NCBI GenBank assembly: GCA_036259475.1
Contig: DATABS010000006.1
Coordinates: forward strand, 28,033-92,032
Source: ZC4RG17 sp036259475
Lineage (GTDB): Bacteria; Actinomycetota; Acidimicrobiia; Spongiisociales; ZC4RG35
Length of the DNA: 64,000 bases
Reading direction: 5' to 3'
Part shown: positions 40,574-48,888 of the stretch, piece after piece
Numbering within the stretch: the first letter of the stretch is position 1
Layout of the letters: each line of letters starts with the position of its first letter
The notes under the pieces: model-generated
The model's input: only the letters and a program-made list of their open reading frames with translations
What the model was told of the DNA's origin: nothing
Databases searched by the model: none
Program-made: the position numbers and the translations under genes

Positions 40574-41143
40574 ATGACGACTCAGGTTCGGCCGGCGACG
40601 GTCTTCGACGACGTCAAGACGATGGTCGGCCCCAAGCGGCCCGACGCCAATGTGTGCTGGTGCCTGAGCTACCGCATCCCGTCGCAAGAGAACGTGACGC
40701 TGACCGGCCCGGCCCGGGGTGAAAAGGTTCGGCAGCTCATCGACGAAGGCCCGATCGGCGTGCTCGCCTACGACGGAGAAGAAGTGGTGGGCTGGGCGGC
40801 CGTCGCTCCCCGAGCCGAGACCACCTTCGCACGTAGCCGCAAGATCCCCCACGTCGACGACCTCGACGTCTGGTCAGTGTGGTGTATCCGAGTGCGAGCG
40901 GGACACCGGAGGAAAGGCATCTCCCATGACCTCCTGCAGGGGGCCATAGCGTTCGCCCGGGAGCACGGTGCCCCTGCCCTCGAGGGCTATCCGGTCGACA
41001 ACCAGGGCGAGAAGGTCGACCTGACGATGGCTTACGTCGGCACACGACAACTCTTCGAGCGCGCCGGATTCACGAAGGTGTCAGACACCGACTCGGTTCT
41101 GGACGGCTTCCCACGCGTCCTGATGCGACTCGACCTGCGCTGA
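40574..41143 (+). CDS. GNAT acetyltransferase with CWC motif
   Basis: A 189-residue GNAT related to the one at 36786: NVCWCLSYRIPSQ, IGVLAYDGEEVVGWAAVAPRAE, VWCIRVRAGHRRKGISHDLLQG (CoA loop) and LEGYPVDNQG, ending FERAGFTK. The YP-D tail and CWC head are shared by the pair. Conserved Cys residues are unusual for GNATs and might bind metal or be redox-active. Substrate unknown. Confidence 0.8.
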   Translation: MTTQVRPATVFDDVKTMVGPKRPDANVCWCLSYRIPSQENVTLTGPARGEKVRQLIDEGPIGVLAYDGEEVVGWAAVAPRAETTFARSRKIPHVDDLDVWSVWCIRVRAGHRRKGISHDLLQGAIAFAREHGAPALEGYPVDNQGEKVDLTMAYVGTRQLFERAGFTKVSDTDSVLDGFPRVLMRLDLR

Positions 41144-41284
41144 CGCCACGTGTTCGTCTTCATGGGCCTCGCCGTGATCCGGGTCCCCGGTTGACCACGG
41201 AGGGAGACTTCTCGGGTTGACGGTCGTAGCGACCACGGACCAAAGTTCTCGATTGTTGGAGTTCGTCATTCGGAGGAGTCGACT

Positions 41285-41863
41285 ATGTCCGAGGTCGTCT
41301 TGTTTCACCACGCTCTCGGGTTGACCCCCGGCGTGGTCTCATTCGCCGAGGGGCTGAAAGAGGCGGGCCATACCGTCCACACACCCGACCTCTTCGACGG
41401 ACGTACCTTTGCCACCATCGATGAGGGAGTGGCTCACGCCGGGGAGATTGGCTTCGTCGAGGTGATGGCCCGCGGCGACCGTGCGGTCGAGGGATTGCCC
41501 GCCGAACTGGTCTATCTGGGATTTTCTCTCGGTGTGATCCCCGCCCAGCGTCTCGCCCAGACGCGCCCCGGAGCACGCGGAGCGATCTTGTGCTATTCCT
41601 GCGTCCCGGTGTCGGAGTTCGGCGATGCCTGGCCGGATGGGGTCCCCGTCCAGGTCCACGGCATGGACCGCGATCCGATCTTTGTCGGCGAGGGCGACCT
41701 CGACTCTGCGAGGGAGCTCGTCAACGAGGCGGAGGACGCCGAGCTGTTCTTGTACCCGGGAGACCAGCACTACTTCGCAGACAGCACCCTGCCATCGTAT
41801 GACGCCGACGCCGCCTCGCTCATGACCAGGCGTATCTCCGACTTCTTGTCCAGGGTCGGATAA
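41285..41863 (+). CDS. dienelactone hydrolase family protein
   Basis: A 192-residue compact alpha/beta hydrolase of the DLH group: VVLFHHALGLTPGVVSFAE, nucleophile in YLGFSLGVIPAQ (Ser instead of the Cys of true DLH), acid in VHGMDRDP and His in YPGDQHYFAD. GGAGGAG precedes ATG 41285. The Ser-for-Cys change makes a general esterase more likely than true dienelactone hydrolysis. No partner genes of aromatic degradation nearby. Confidence 0.8.
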   Translation: MSEVVLFHHALGLTPGVVSFAEGLKEAGHTVHTPDLFDGRTFATIDEGVAHAGEIGFVEVMARGDRAVEGLPAELVYLGFSLGVIPAQRLAQTRPGARGAILCYSCVPVSEFGDAWPDGVPVQVHGMDRDPIFVGEGDLDSARELVNEAEDAELFLYPGDQHYFADSTLPSYDADAASLMTRRISDFLSRVG

Positions 41864-41974
41864 AGCCGCGTTACGAACTCGGGTCCTCGTTCGATCAGCG
41901 CTCCCGGAGACCCCGAGACCAGAAAGCCGTAGCCATGCACCCACAGAGCAGGAAAGAGGGACTGGTCAGGCCAA

Positions 41975-42373
41975 TTAAGACGTGTGCACCTGAGTTCGGA
42001 GGAAGCCGGCGTGTCGCTCATGCACCTCGACGCGACCGCCCTCACCCAGCATGGCAGCTTTGTCCTCGAGCAAGGAGAGCACCTCGTCGCTGGGTCGCCC
42101 ATACACCTCGATGGAGAACAGATCGATCAAGTCGGCGAACTTCTGGAAGGCGGAGCGGCCCACTTCCATGTGGAGTCGTAGAGAGTCACAGTCGGGATGC
42201 ACGGACATCACCGTCATGTGCTTGCCTTGCTCGTCGAGGTAGAAGTCGTAGGCGATCAGCTGTGGCTCCTGCTCCCTGATGAACTCCACGAGCTCCTCTA
42301 TCCGGCGGCTCACTTCCTCCAGCGCACCTTGGCGGACGGTGGATCGATCGAGGTAGAAGATGGGTTCAGACAC
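41975..42373 (-). CDS. hypothetical ABM/ferredoxin-like fold protein
   Basis: A 132-residue protein with the look of a small ferredoxin-like-fold (antibiotic biosynthesis monooxygenase-type) domain: SRRIEELVEFIREQEPQLIA, YDFYLDEQGKHMTVMSVHPD, HMEVGRSAFQKFADLIDLF. The His-Met-xx-Val pattern and a Tyr-rich strand match ABM-like proteins of unknown role. GTG start. The 307 bases upstream to the tRNA hold no gene I can support. Confidence 0.6.
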   Translation of the reverse strand: MSEPIFYLDRSTVRQGALEEVSRRIEELVEFIREQEPQLIAYDFYLDEQGKHMTVMSVHPDCDSLRLHMEVGRSAFQKFADLIDLFSIEVYGRPSDEVLSLLEDKAAMLGEGGRVEVHERHAGFLRTQVHTS

Positions 42374-42680
42374 GAGTCTCCAAGATCGCTCACTCGCTCA
42401 CGACCCTAGGCCAGTCCCCTCCACTGAGCGGTTCCCAACCTCTCAGACTAGATACGGAGAGGATCGGGCCCTATCTCTCCGTGTGGGGCGAATGCAGAAC
42501 GGTCCTGCTCAGGGCAGGCCATCCCCGGAGCTGCAGTACTACGTACCGCCCACAGGGCTCAAACTCGCCGCATGCCGCGTCCTGACTGCACAGACGCGCG
42601 GGACCGGGAACTATCCTGCAAGGACGTCGGATGACGGCGTCCCTTTGGCGAGCGCTTTGTCGTGGGTTTGCCATAGTCCC
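42374..42680. other. intergenic region upstream of tRNA-Lys
   Basis: No gene or RNA family was recognised. It contains an 8-bp hairpin (ACGGAGAG 42454-42461 with CTCTCCGT 42475-42482) and, nearer the tRNA, a CATAGT box 42673-42678 that could be its -10. Confidence 0.4.
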
Positions 42681-42753
42681 GGGCCTCTAGCTCAATTGGC
42701 AGAGCAGCGGGCTTTTAACCCGTTGGTTGTGGGTTCGAGTCCCACGGGGCCCA
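42681..42753 (+). tRNA. tRNA-Lys (anticodon TTT)
   Basis: All four arms fold: acceptor GGGCCTC/GGGGCCC with one G-U, anticodon loop CTTTTAA with TTT at 42714-42716, and T-arm GTGGG-TTCGAGT-CCCAC. Discriminator A at 42753. The 3' CCA is not fully encoded (CCG follows). Confidence 0.95.
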
Positions 42754-42785
42754 CCGGTGCCGTTCGTCACTCCAACGTCGACCAT

Positions 42786-42825
42786 GTCCGGCGCACTCCC
42801 CGCGTTTCGTCGCCAGGCGCCGGAC
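42786..42825 (+). terminator. hairpin downstream of tRNA-Lys
   Basis: A perfect 9-bp stem GTCCGGCGC/GCGCCGGAC with a 22-base loop starts 33 bases after the tRNA. No T-run. Confidence 0.5.
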
Positions 42826-42884
42826 GATTCAGGCGGCGATGGGAGTGGATCGCGGTGGGGTACGGAAGAACCGGGGCATTCCGG

Positions 42885-44198
42885 TCAGGGCCATCCTCGA
42901 TGGTGCGCTCGATACGCTCTCACCTCGGATGCCGTACGCGGTCCCCACGTCAGGTTGGGCAATGGATGCTCTCGCCGCGCCTCGAGGATGTCGGCCGGGT
43001 CGACTGGGCCAGAAACCGGGGCGAGTCCGTAAAGGCGGACGGCGTTGAGACCAAGCACCTTGCCCTTGATCGTCTCCGTCAACTCGGGATATCCGAAGGT
43101 GTCCTGGAACTCCGGGGTGATGCTGAAGGCCCGGAAGGCGTCGATCTGGGGTTGGGGAGTGCCATAGAGGATGGAGTCGGTGCCCCACAGGAGGTTGTCC
43201 TCGCCCACCGCCAAGAGCAGCTTGCCGATCACATGGGCCGCCTCGTTGGGCCGCTTGAGGAGGTGCCACCATGTCGACCCGATCTCGGCGTAGACGTTCC
43301 GCCCGGGACCGATGCCGGCTTGGCGGAGCGACGTGATAAGCCGGTTGACACCCACGTCGGCCCGGTCGGCGGTGTACGGGCCCTCGGTGACACCCACCTC
43401 ATACCCGGAGTGATAGACCACGATGGATACGTCGGAGTGGTCACGTGCCGCCGGGCCGATGTCGGCGGGTGAGCTGGCCGGGTCGCCTCCGGACAGACCC
43501 TTGTGGACGCACAGCACGGGTGTCTCCAGGTGCACGAGCTGGTCGAGGAACCGGTTTCCGACCTGAGGTAGGGCGGGATCGCCGTCGTCTAGCCGCCACG
43601 GCCCGGCGAAGTGGGTGAAGGTCTTCCAGCCTCGGACGATCCCTCCCGCTGCGACGTTGCCCATCTCATCCAGCACCGACTCGACCGGCCCGGCCTGGGG
43701 AAGGGCGAGGGCGTTGACGACCACCCGATCGTCGCCGCTGAGCCGCTCGACCATGGCCCGGGTGTCCTCCATGATCTCCGGCGAGAGAGGGCTCCCTTCT
43801 GGCATGATCGGCAGTCCCGACAGGGCGACCATCCGGGTATCACTGCGAACGAACATCTCTTCGAGGAAGTGGTTCATGGAGAAACAGGCACGGGGGTCGT
43901 GCTCGTCGGTGCAGGCAGCCTGGGGGAACGAGGACCCCCAGAACCAGTTGCCTCGGGTCGACGGGTCGAGGTCGTACTCGAGCAGATGGCCTTGCATGTC
44001 GAAGACGAACTCGCCCGATTGGAAGAAGGTGCTGGCAAGCCCCTCGTCCAGCCGGGCCTCAGGGTCGATGAGATAGCGGCCGCCGCTGCGGGCCAGGGCC
44101 GTGGTGTCGATGGCGAGCAAGGTGGCGGCCATGGCGCAGGAGGTCTTGAGGAACTTGCGCCGGGTCATCCCGGTCCGACGGGCTGACTGGTCCCCCAC
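42885..44198 (-). CDS. exported amidohydrolase-2 family protein (Tat signal)
   Basis: A 437-residue protein with a Tat signal (TRRKFLKTSCAMAATLLA) and an amidohydrolase-2-like TIM barrel: FDMQGHLLEYD in place of the HxH strand, VLCVHKGL, VYHSGYEV and LLWGTDSILYGTPQPQ. Only one His remains in the first motif, so the metal site is probably different from the founder family. The true start may be the ATG at 44168 next to the Tat motif. Substrate unknown. Confidence 0.8.
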   Translation of the reverse strand: MGDQSARRTGMTRRKFLKTSCAMAATLLAIDTTALARSGGRYLIDPEARLDEGLASTFFQSGEFVFDMQGHLLEYDLDPSTRGNWFWGSSFPQAACTDEHDPRACFSMNHFLEEMFVRSDTRMVALSGLPIMPEGSPLSPEIMEDTRAMVERLSGDDRVVVNALALPQAGPVESVLDEMGNVAAGGIVRGWKTFTHFAGPWRLDDGDPALPQVGNRFLDQLVHLETPVLCVHKGLSGGDPASSPADIGPAARDHSDVSIVVYHSGYEVGVTEGPYTADRADVGVNRLITSLRQAGIGPGRNVYAEIGSTWWHLLKRPNEAAHVIGKLLLAVGEDNLLWGTDSILYGTPQPQIDAFRAFSITPEFQDTFGYPELTETIKGKVLGLNAVRLYGLAPVSGPVDPADILEARREHPLPNLTWGPRTASEVRAYRAHHRGWP

Positions 44199-44431
44199 TC
44201 GTTCGCCAGCGCCTCGGCCCGCCTCGCCTCCGGGGTTGGCCCCATTGGCAAGTACTCACCATTCGACACCGGCTCGAAACTGAGCGGAAGCACAAGGCCA
44301 GCGTACGGTACCGCCCCGCCAACACGGGTGGGCACTGCACGCAGAGTTGTGCGAAGTGCCTGCCCGGCGGATAAGGCCGAGCCCACCGGTGTCACTAGCG
44401 TCGGCCTGCACCGTCCCAGGAGGCAAACGAT

Positions 44432-44863
44432 ATGGACTGGACACTCGAGGTCGTCATTCTGCCCGTGAGCGACATCGACCGCTCGATCGAGTTCTACCGC
44501 GATCAGGTCGGTTTCGAGCTCGACCACAACACCAAGAATGAGCACATGCACGTCGTTCAGTTCACGCCTCGTGGCTCGGGCTGCTCGATCGTGTTCGGTA
44601 CCTTGCCGGCGCAACAGGAGATGGAGCCCGGATCCATGAAGGGGCTCCAGCTGGTGGTGTCCGACGCCGCCGCGGCGCGTCAGGAGCTGGTGGACCGAGG
44701 AGTCGACGCCAGCGAGATCATGGTCTTCGCCGAAGGCGACGGCGGGACGTTCTTCGGCTTCAGCGACCCCGATGGCAACACCTGGGCGGTGCAGGAGATC
44801 AAGGCCCGCGGCGAGAAGCCACTCATCCCGGTCGAGGCGAGAGGGCGATTCGCCGAGGGCTGA
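44432..44863 (+). CDS. VOC family (glyoxalase-like) protein
   Basis: A 143-residue VOC protein: VVILPVSDIDRSIEFYRDQV, FELDHNTKNEHMHVVQFTP, FFGFSDPDGNTWAVQEI. This arrangement resembles glyoxalase/bleomycin resistance-like proteins of actinobacteria. AGGAGGCAAACGAT precedes the ATG. Its stop abuts the stop of the convergent reductase: the two stops share the palindrome TGATCA. Confidence 0.85.
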   Translation: MDWTLEVVILPVSDIDRSIEFYRDQVGFELDHNTKNEHMHVVQFTPRGSGCSIVFGTLPAQQEMEPGSMKGLQLVVSDAAAARQELVDRGVDASEIMVFAEGDGGTFFGFSDPDGNTWAVQEIKARGEKPLIPVEARGRFAEG

Positions 44864-45421
44864 TCACCCGGCCCGTCGGTAGCGCAGGAAGACCGTTCCG
44901 GAGCTGAACTTGCGCTCTTCCACCAGCCGCAGATCGAGGCGGTGGCCGGGAGGAAAGTACGGCTTGCCGCCTCCCAACACCACCGGCACGACGAAGAGCC
45001 GGAACTCGTCGATCAGGTCGATCACGGACGCGGCCAGTTGGGGACCACCCACATCGAGATAGCCAGCGGTCTCCTGCTTGAGGCGGGCCACCTCAGCGTA
45101 CGCGTCCTTCCTGCGAACCAGCCTCACGCCGGGGGGAACCTCACCGAGCGAATCCGAGAACACGACCCGCGGGGTGTCGAAGTAGAACTGGGCGAACTCC
45201 GCCTCGACGTCGGAGATATCGGATCGAGCCGCGATCTCCGTCCACGGCCCCTCCATGACTTCGAACAGTCGCCGCCCGAACAAGAACACAGAGGCGTCGC
45301 GAGCACCTTCGTTTGCCATGCGGTGCACCTCGTCGTCGGGGGCGGCGAACGCGATGTTCCCATCGGGATCTTCGACATAGCCGTCGAGTGACACACTCAT
45401 CGAGCAAAAGACCTCGCCCAT
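44864..45421 (-). CDS. dihydrofolate reductase family/RibD C-terminal domain protein
   Basis: A 185-residue DHFR-fold protein: CSMSVSLDGYVEDPDGN, FLFGRRLFEVMEGPW, YLDVGGPQLAASVIDLI and DEFRLFVVPVVLGGGKPYF. This is the widespread YyaP/RibD_C group, NADPH-dependent reductases of unknown substrate, not housekeeping folA. GGAGGTCG is before ATG 45421. Gene ends exactly opposite the VOC gene. Confidence 0.85.
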   Translation of the reverse strand: MGEVFCSMSVSLDGYVEDPDGNIAFAAPDDEVHRMANEGARDASVFLFGRRLFEVMEGPWTEIAARSDISDVEAEFAQFYFDTPRVVFSDSLGEVPPGVRLVRRKDAYAEVARLKQETAGYLDVGGPQLAASVIDLIDEFRLFVVPVVLGGGKPYFPPGHRLDLRLVEERKFSSGTVFLRYRRAG

Positions 45422-45502
45422 GCGACCTCCAGGAGTTGTGGCCCTGAATGTAGAGACGGCGATGGCTTCCTGGACTCATCTGTTTCCCAGACATCTCGGC
45501 GG

Positions 45503-46582
45503 TCAGATCGTGCGCACGGTGAAGTCCGCCTTGCGGCTGAGAAACTTGCCATGTCGGTCGACCGCGGACCGCAAGGCCTCGGCGCCGGCGCGGTCGAGTG
45601 GCTCGTACAAGGCGATCTCGAAGTTCACACTGGTTCTTGCCATCGCCCGCTTCCAGTGACCCGCCACCTGAGTGCCGGCCAGGACTACGCCATTGGCCAC
45701 CGGCCGACTCCCCATCGTTGCCGCTCGTCCGGACAGATTCAGCAGCCACTTGGATTCGGTGTAGCCGACGATGTACTCGTCGTAGCCCTGAAGCAGCTGT
45801 ACCCGAGGGACACCCCGGGAGGGCTCGCCGGCCGCGACCCAGTACTCCGCGCCGTCAACGACGACGTTCTCGAGGTCCGGGGAAGCCCCCTCGAGTCCGG
45901 CCCGTACGTCGGCCAGCGTCAGACTGGCCCACCTCGCACAGTCCTTCACGGTCGCCGGGCCGTGACTTGTGAAGTAGCGTCGTGTCAGCTCGATCAGAGC
46001 CTCTTCCCGGGAGACAGCTCGGCCGAGCGGCGCCCGCTCATCCAACAGGCCATAGGTGTGCTGCTTGCCCCGCATGGCACCACTGCAGATCAAACCCTCC
46101 AGCTCGGCGTGCATGACGATGTAGGCCAGCCTCAGCCTGGCCGCCTCGATGCCCTCGGTGGCGAGCCGCTCGGCGATCTCGCCTCGGGTTAGCTCGCCTC
46201 CGCCTTCGAGCGCCCGACGGATGATGGTCTCGGTACGGCGCCTCATCTCCATGTCGAGACCCTCCTGGCGATATATGCCGGCGTTGAGAGCGTGGACACG
46301 TGGTCCGGTCAGATTCAGGAGCCAGCGGATATCGTCCGGCGAGACGAAGTGCCACGTGGGCCGCAGAACGTGGGTTCTGAGGATCCGACCAGCGGCGAAG
46401 GAGTCCTCGACGACCTCGGCAGTGCCATCCTCGAGGCGCTGACCAACGGCCCAGACGGCCGGCCCGAAGTCCTGGGACTGGACCGCCAACAACCACCCGA
46501 CCACCGCCTCCGGTGTGTCGAAACGGGCGCCGGTCAACCCGAGTGTCTCCAGACGCCATCGGGCAAGCTGCAACGCGTCCAC
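45503..46582 (-). CDS. winged helix DNA-binding (AlkZ-like) protein
   Basis: A 359-residue HTH_42 protein. The QxQ motif of AlkZ/YcaQ DNA glycosylases is in GWLLAVQSQDFGPA (~35), and HVLRPTWHFVSPDDIRWLL and GLLDERAPLGRAVSREEALI follow the family plan. AlkZ relatives excise crosslinks or alkylated bases, but this actinobacterial branch is untested. GTG 46582 lies 8 bases after a TACAGT box; a 14-codon longer version from 46624 is less likely. Confidence 0.8.
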   Translation of the reverse strand: MDALQLARWRLETLGLTGARFDTPEAVVGWLLAVQSQDFGPAVWAVGQRLEDGTAEVVEDSFAAGRILRTHVLRPTWHFVSPDDIRWLLNLTGPRVHALNAGIYRQEGLDMEMRRRTETIIRRALEGGGELTRGEIAERLATEGIEAARLRLAYIVMHAELEGLICSGAMRGKQHTYGLLDERAPLGRAVSREEALIELTRRYFTSHGPATVKDCARWASLTLADVRAGLEGASPDLENVVVDGAEYWVAAGEPSRGVPRVQLLQGYDEYIVGYTESKWLLNLSGRAATMGSRPVANGVVLAGTQVAGHWKRAMARTSVNFEIALYEPLDRAGAEALRSAVDRHGKFLSRKADFTVRTI

Positions 46583-46590
46583 CGCGCCCG

Positions 46591-46596
46591 ACTGTA
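46591..46596 (-). promoter_or_regulatory. -10 box, leaderless start of AlkZ-like gene
   Basis: Minus-strand TACAGT lies 8 bases upstream of GTG 46582 and decides that start. Confidence 0.45.
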
Positions 46597-46663
46597 TCCC
46601 GCTCCCGTGATGTCGCTCCGGCACGGTCGGTAGAGTCGCTCGTCGAAGGAAACAAGGAAGACG

Positions 46664-47041
46664 GTGACCGAGACCCTCCGCCTGGATCTCACAGCGACAG
46701 TGCTCGATGCGCCCGACGCCGGCGACCTGGCCCGGTTCTATTCACGGCTACTGGGGTGGGAGATCGCGTATGAGGAGCCCGGATGGGTTCGGCTCCCCAA
46801 TCCCGAAGGTGGCGGTGGGCTGTCCTTCCAGACGGAGAGCGACTACCGGCGACCGACCTGGCCCGCCGGTCCCGGAGATCAGCAGATGTCGATGCACCTC
46901 GACATCTGGGTCGACGATCTGGAGGCGGCCGGCGCCCACGCCGTGGCAGCCGGTGCGACACTCGCCGCCCACCAACCGCAGGAAGACGTCCGCGTCTACC
47001 TGGATCCGGCCGGCCACCCCTTCTGCCTGTTCGAGCGTTGA
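46664..47041 (+). CDS. VOC family (glyoxalase-like) protein
   Basis: A 125-residue single-module VOC protein: TVLDAPDAGDLARFYSRLL, WEIAYEEPGWVRL, MSMHLDIWVDDLEAAGAHAV and VYLDPAGHPFCLFER. It belongs to the actinobacterial 'glyoxalase superfamily 6'-like group. GTG start with AAGGAAG upstream; TAGAGT at 46631-46636 may be its -10. Convergent with the DinB gene. Confidence 0.85.
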   Translation: MTETLRLDLTATVLDAPDAGDLARFYSRLLGWEIAYEEPGWVRLPNPEGGGGLSFQTESDYRRPTWPAGPGDQQMSMHLDIWVDDLEAAGAHAVAAGATLAAHQPQEDVRVYLDPAGHPFCLFER

Positions 47042-47051
47042 CCCCCGGCAG

Positions 47052-47645
47052 TCAGTTCCCTAGCCGACCGGCAGCCTCGGCCGCCTCCTCGATCCGCCCC
47101 CGGTAGGCCTCCCACTCTTCTGCGCTCATCTCCGGAAGGTTGCCGTCGTTGTTGCCGGCGGTTCCGTCGATCATCTCCCGGACGATGTCGGCGTGGCCGG
47201 CGTGGCGGGCGGTCTCTATCGCCATGTGGATGAGAACTAGATGCAATGTGACGTTGCGGTGCTCGGGCGGCCACCACGGGACCAGGCCGGGGGAATCGAG
47301 ATCGAGCGTATCGATCGTCCCATCGGCGTGGGCGGAGGAGTACCGGAAGAGGTCTACGATCTCTTCGCGGGTCTCGGTCGCCGTGACCCACATGTCGGCG
47401 TTGACCTCGGCTCGCTCCTCCATCCAGGGCAGGAACCGGTCGGCGGGACGCCCGAACACCTCTCCGAAGTAGTCGAGTTGTACCGAGGCGACATGCTTCA
47501 CCAGGCCGAGCAGATTCGTGCCCGTCGGCGTCATCGGCCAGCGAACCTCCCGCTCCCCCAGCCCGTCGAGCTTGGCGAGAAGGTGGTCGCGCGAGCCGCG
47601 CAGGTAGTGATGGAGGACTCCCTTGGAATCCATCGGCGCGGTCAC
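47052..47645 (-). CDS. DinB/DUF664 family protein
   Basis: A 197-residue four-helix DinB-like protein with the metal His triad: KHVASVQLDYFG, LHLVLIHMAIETARHAGHAD. It also has LLAKLDGLGEREVRWPMTPTGTNL, the DUF664 signature. Members include mycothiol- and bacillithiol-dependent transferases. GTG 47645 lies 6 bases after a TAGACT box. Confidence 0.85.
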   Translation of the reverse strand: MTAPMDSKGVLHHYLRGSRDHLLAKLDGLGEREVRWPMTPTGTNLLGLVKHVASVQLDYFGEVFGRPADRFLPWMEERAEVNADMWVTATETREEIVDLFRYSSAHADGTIDTLDLDSPGLVPWWPPEHRNVTLHLVLIHMAIETARHAGHADIVREMIDGTAGNNDGNLPEMSAEEWEAYRGRIEEAAEAAGRLGN

Positions 47646-47651
47646 ACGTGG

Positions 47652-47657
47652 AGTCTA
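47652..47657 (-). promoter_or_regulatory. -10 box, leaderless start of DinB gene
   Basis: Minus-strand TAGACT lies 6 bases upstream of GTG 47645. Confidence 0.5.
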
Positions 47658-47677
47658 CGCACCGCTCGGGAGTGATC

Positions 47678-48760
47678 TCAGTGGAAGGCGGTGGCGTTCT
47701 TCAGGGGCTGCAAGGTGCCGAGCGACTCAGCGATGACCACCAGATTGTCCTCGGCCTCGAGGGCAAAGTCCGCTCCCGGATTGGTGAAGGTGCTGCCGTT
47801 GCGGGCGACGGCCAGCAGCGTGGCGGCGTGCTGGGACCGCAGCGCCGTGGACACTTGGTCGATCGACATGCCGACGAACTCGGCGGGGAGCTGGACCCGG
47901 TACAGCTCCGAGCCCTCGCCTCCCGAGACGATGTCGGTCATGAGTTCGGTCAGGCCCGGGTAGATGGCGGAGCGGGCGAGAAGATGTGCCGCCAGGCGGG
48001 ACGTGACAAGTAGCTCGTCAACCTTGGTGCGGCGGAAATGGGGGACGTGGGCCGGGTTGTTGACCTCGACGACGGTCCTGACACCGGGTGCGATCGACTC
48101 GATGGCGAGCACGGTCAGGATCGAATGCATGTCGGCCTCGTTGGAGGCATCCTTGGGGCAGACGATGGCCGAGCGAGCCTGTTGGATCCCTGCCCGGACG
48201 AGGTCGGCCTCGTTCGTGGAGTCGCCCCGGACGAAGTAGACCCCGTTTCCCGCCGGGTTGGAGTCGGTGTCGTGGATCAGCGCCACGTCACCCTCGTAGG
48301 CGTCCGACTTGAGCTCCTCCAGCAAGTCACGTGCCGTCGTGTTCCATCCGCATACGACGATGTGGTCCCGATATCCCGACGCTCCCATTCCCTGTCCCTC
48401 CTTCAAAAGGAAATCGATCACGAACCCGACCAGCGCCCCCGTCATTGCGGCGACTATGGCCACCCCGAACAGCCCGAGCAGCCATCCCATCGCCCAGCCC
48501 ACCGGCCCTCCGACGTACGAGGCGTCGCCCTGTCCCAACACCGTCGTCACCGACCAGTAGAACGCCGCCCCGAGGTCGCCCCAGGAGCGGTCGGTCTCGG
48601 CCAGCCACACCGCCGTGGAGACGACCGCCAGGATCACGCCCAGACCGGCGAGGAGCGAGAGGAAGAATCGGCGATCCATCTTCTCGGAGACCCGGCGCAC
48701 ATGCCAGACGACCCGCTGGAGAAACGGCGAGGCGAACAACGGGGCCAGGCGTGCACGCAT
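47678..48760 (-). CDS. potassium channel-like protein with RCK (TrkA-N) domain
   Basis: A 360-residue channel. Two membrane helices (about 35-55 and 85-115) flank a pore loop, then RCK domains begin with HIVVCGWNTTARDLLEEL (Rossmann, ~135) and continue with VRGDSTNEADLVRAGI. The pore reads TTVLGQGD (~72) where K channels have TVGYGD: the first G is displaced by one residue and Y is Q. Ion selectivity may therefore differ. It is divergent from the ammonium transporter. Confidence 0.8.
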   Translation of the reverse strand: MRARLAPLFASPFLQRVVWHVRRVSEKMDRRFFLSLLAGLGVILAVVSTAVWLAETDRSWGDLGAAFYWSVTTVLGQGDASYVGGPVGWAMGWLLGLFGVAIVAAMTGALVGFVIDFLLKEGQGMGASGYRDHIVVCGWNTTARDLLEELKSDAYEGDVALIHDTDSNPAGNGVYFVRGDSTNEADLVRAGIQQARSAIVCPKDASNEADMHSILTVLAIESIAPGVRTVVEVNNPAHVPHFRRTKVDELLVTSRLAAHLLARSAIYPGLTELMTDIVSGGEGSELYRVQLPAEFVGMSIDQVSTALRSQHAATLLAVARNGSTFTNPGADFALEAEDNLVVIAESLGTLQPLKNATAFH

Positions 48761-48888
48761 CTGAGGACCGAGAGCATACGCCCGGCGTAAGTGTCCGCGT
48801 CGTCCGCAGAGAAGTAACGCCTCGGAAACAAGTCCGAAACCGTCGTCGGCCAGCCTGGCGGCCGACCGAGTGACCGAAGGAGGTCGAA

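Noticed and set aside
42454..42482. 8-bp hairpin upstream of tRNA-Lys
   Set aside because: No T-run, no flanking gene end, and no similarity to a known small RNA.
48845..48866. 7-bp hairpin in front of amtB
   Set aside because: Short GC-rich stem expected by chance at this GC content; no riboswitch features were found.
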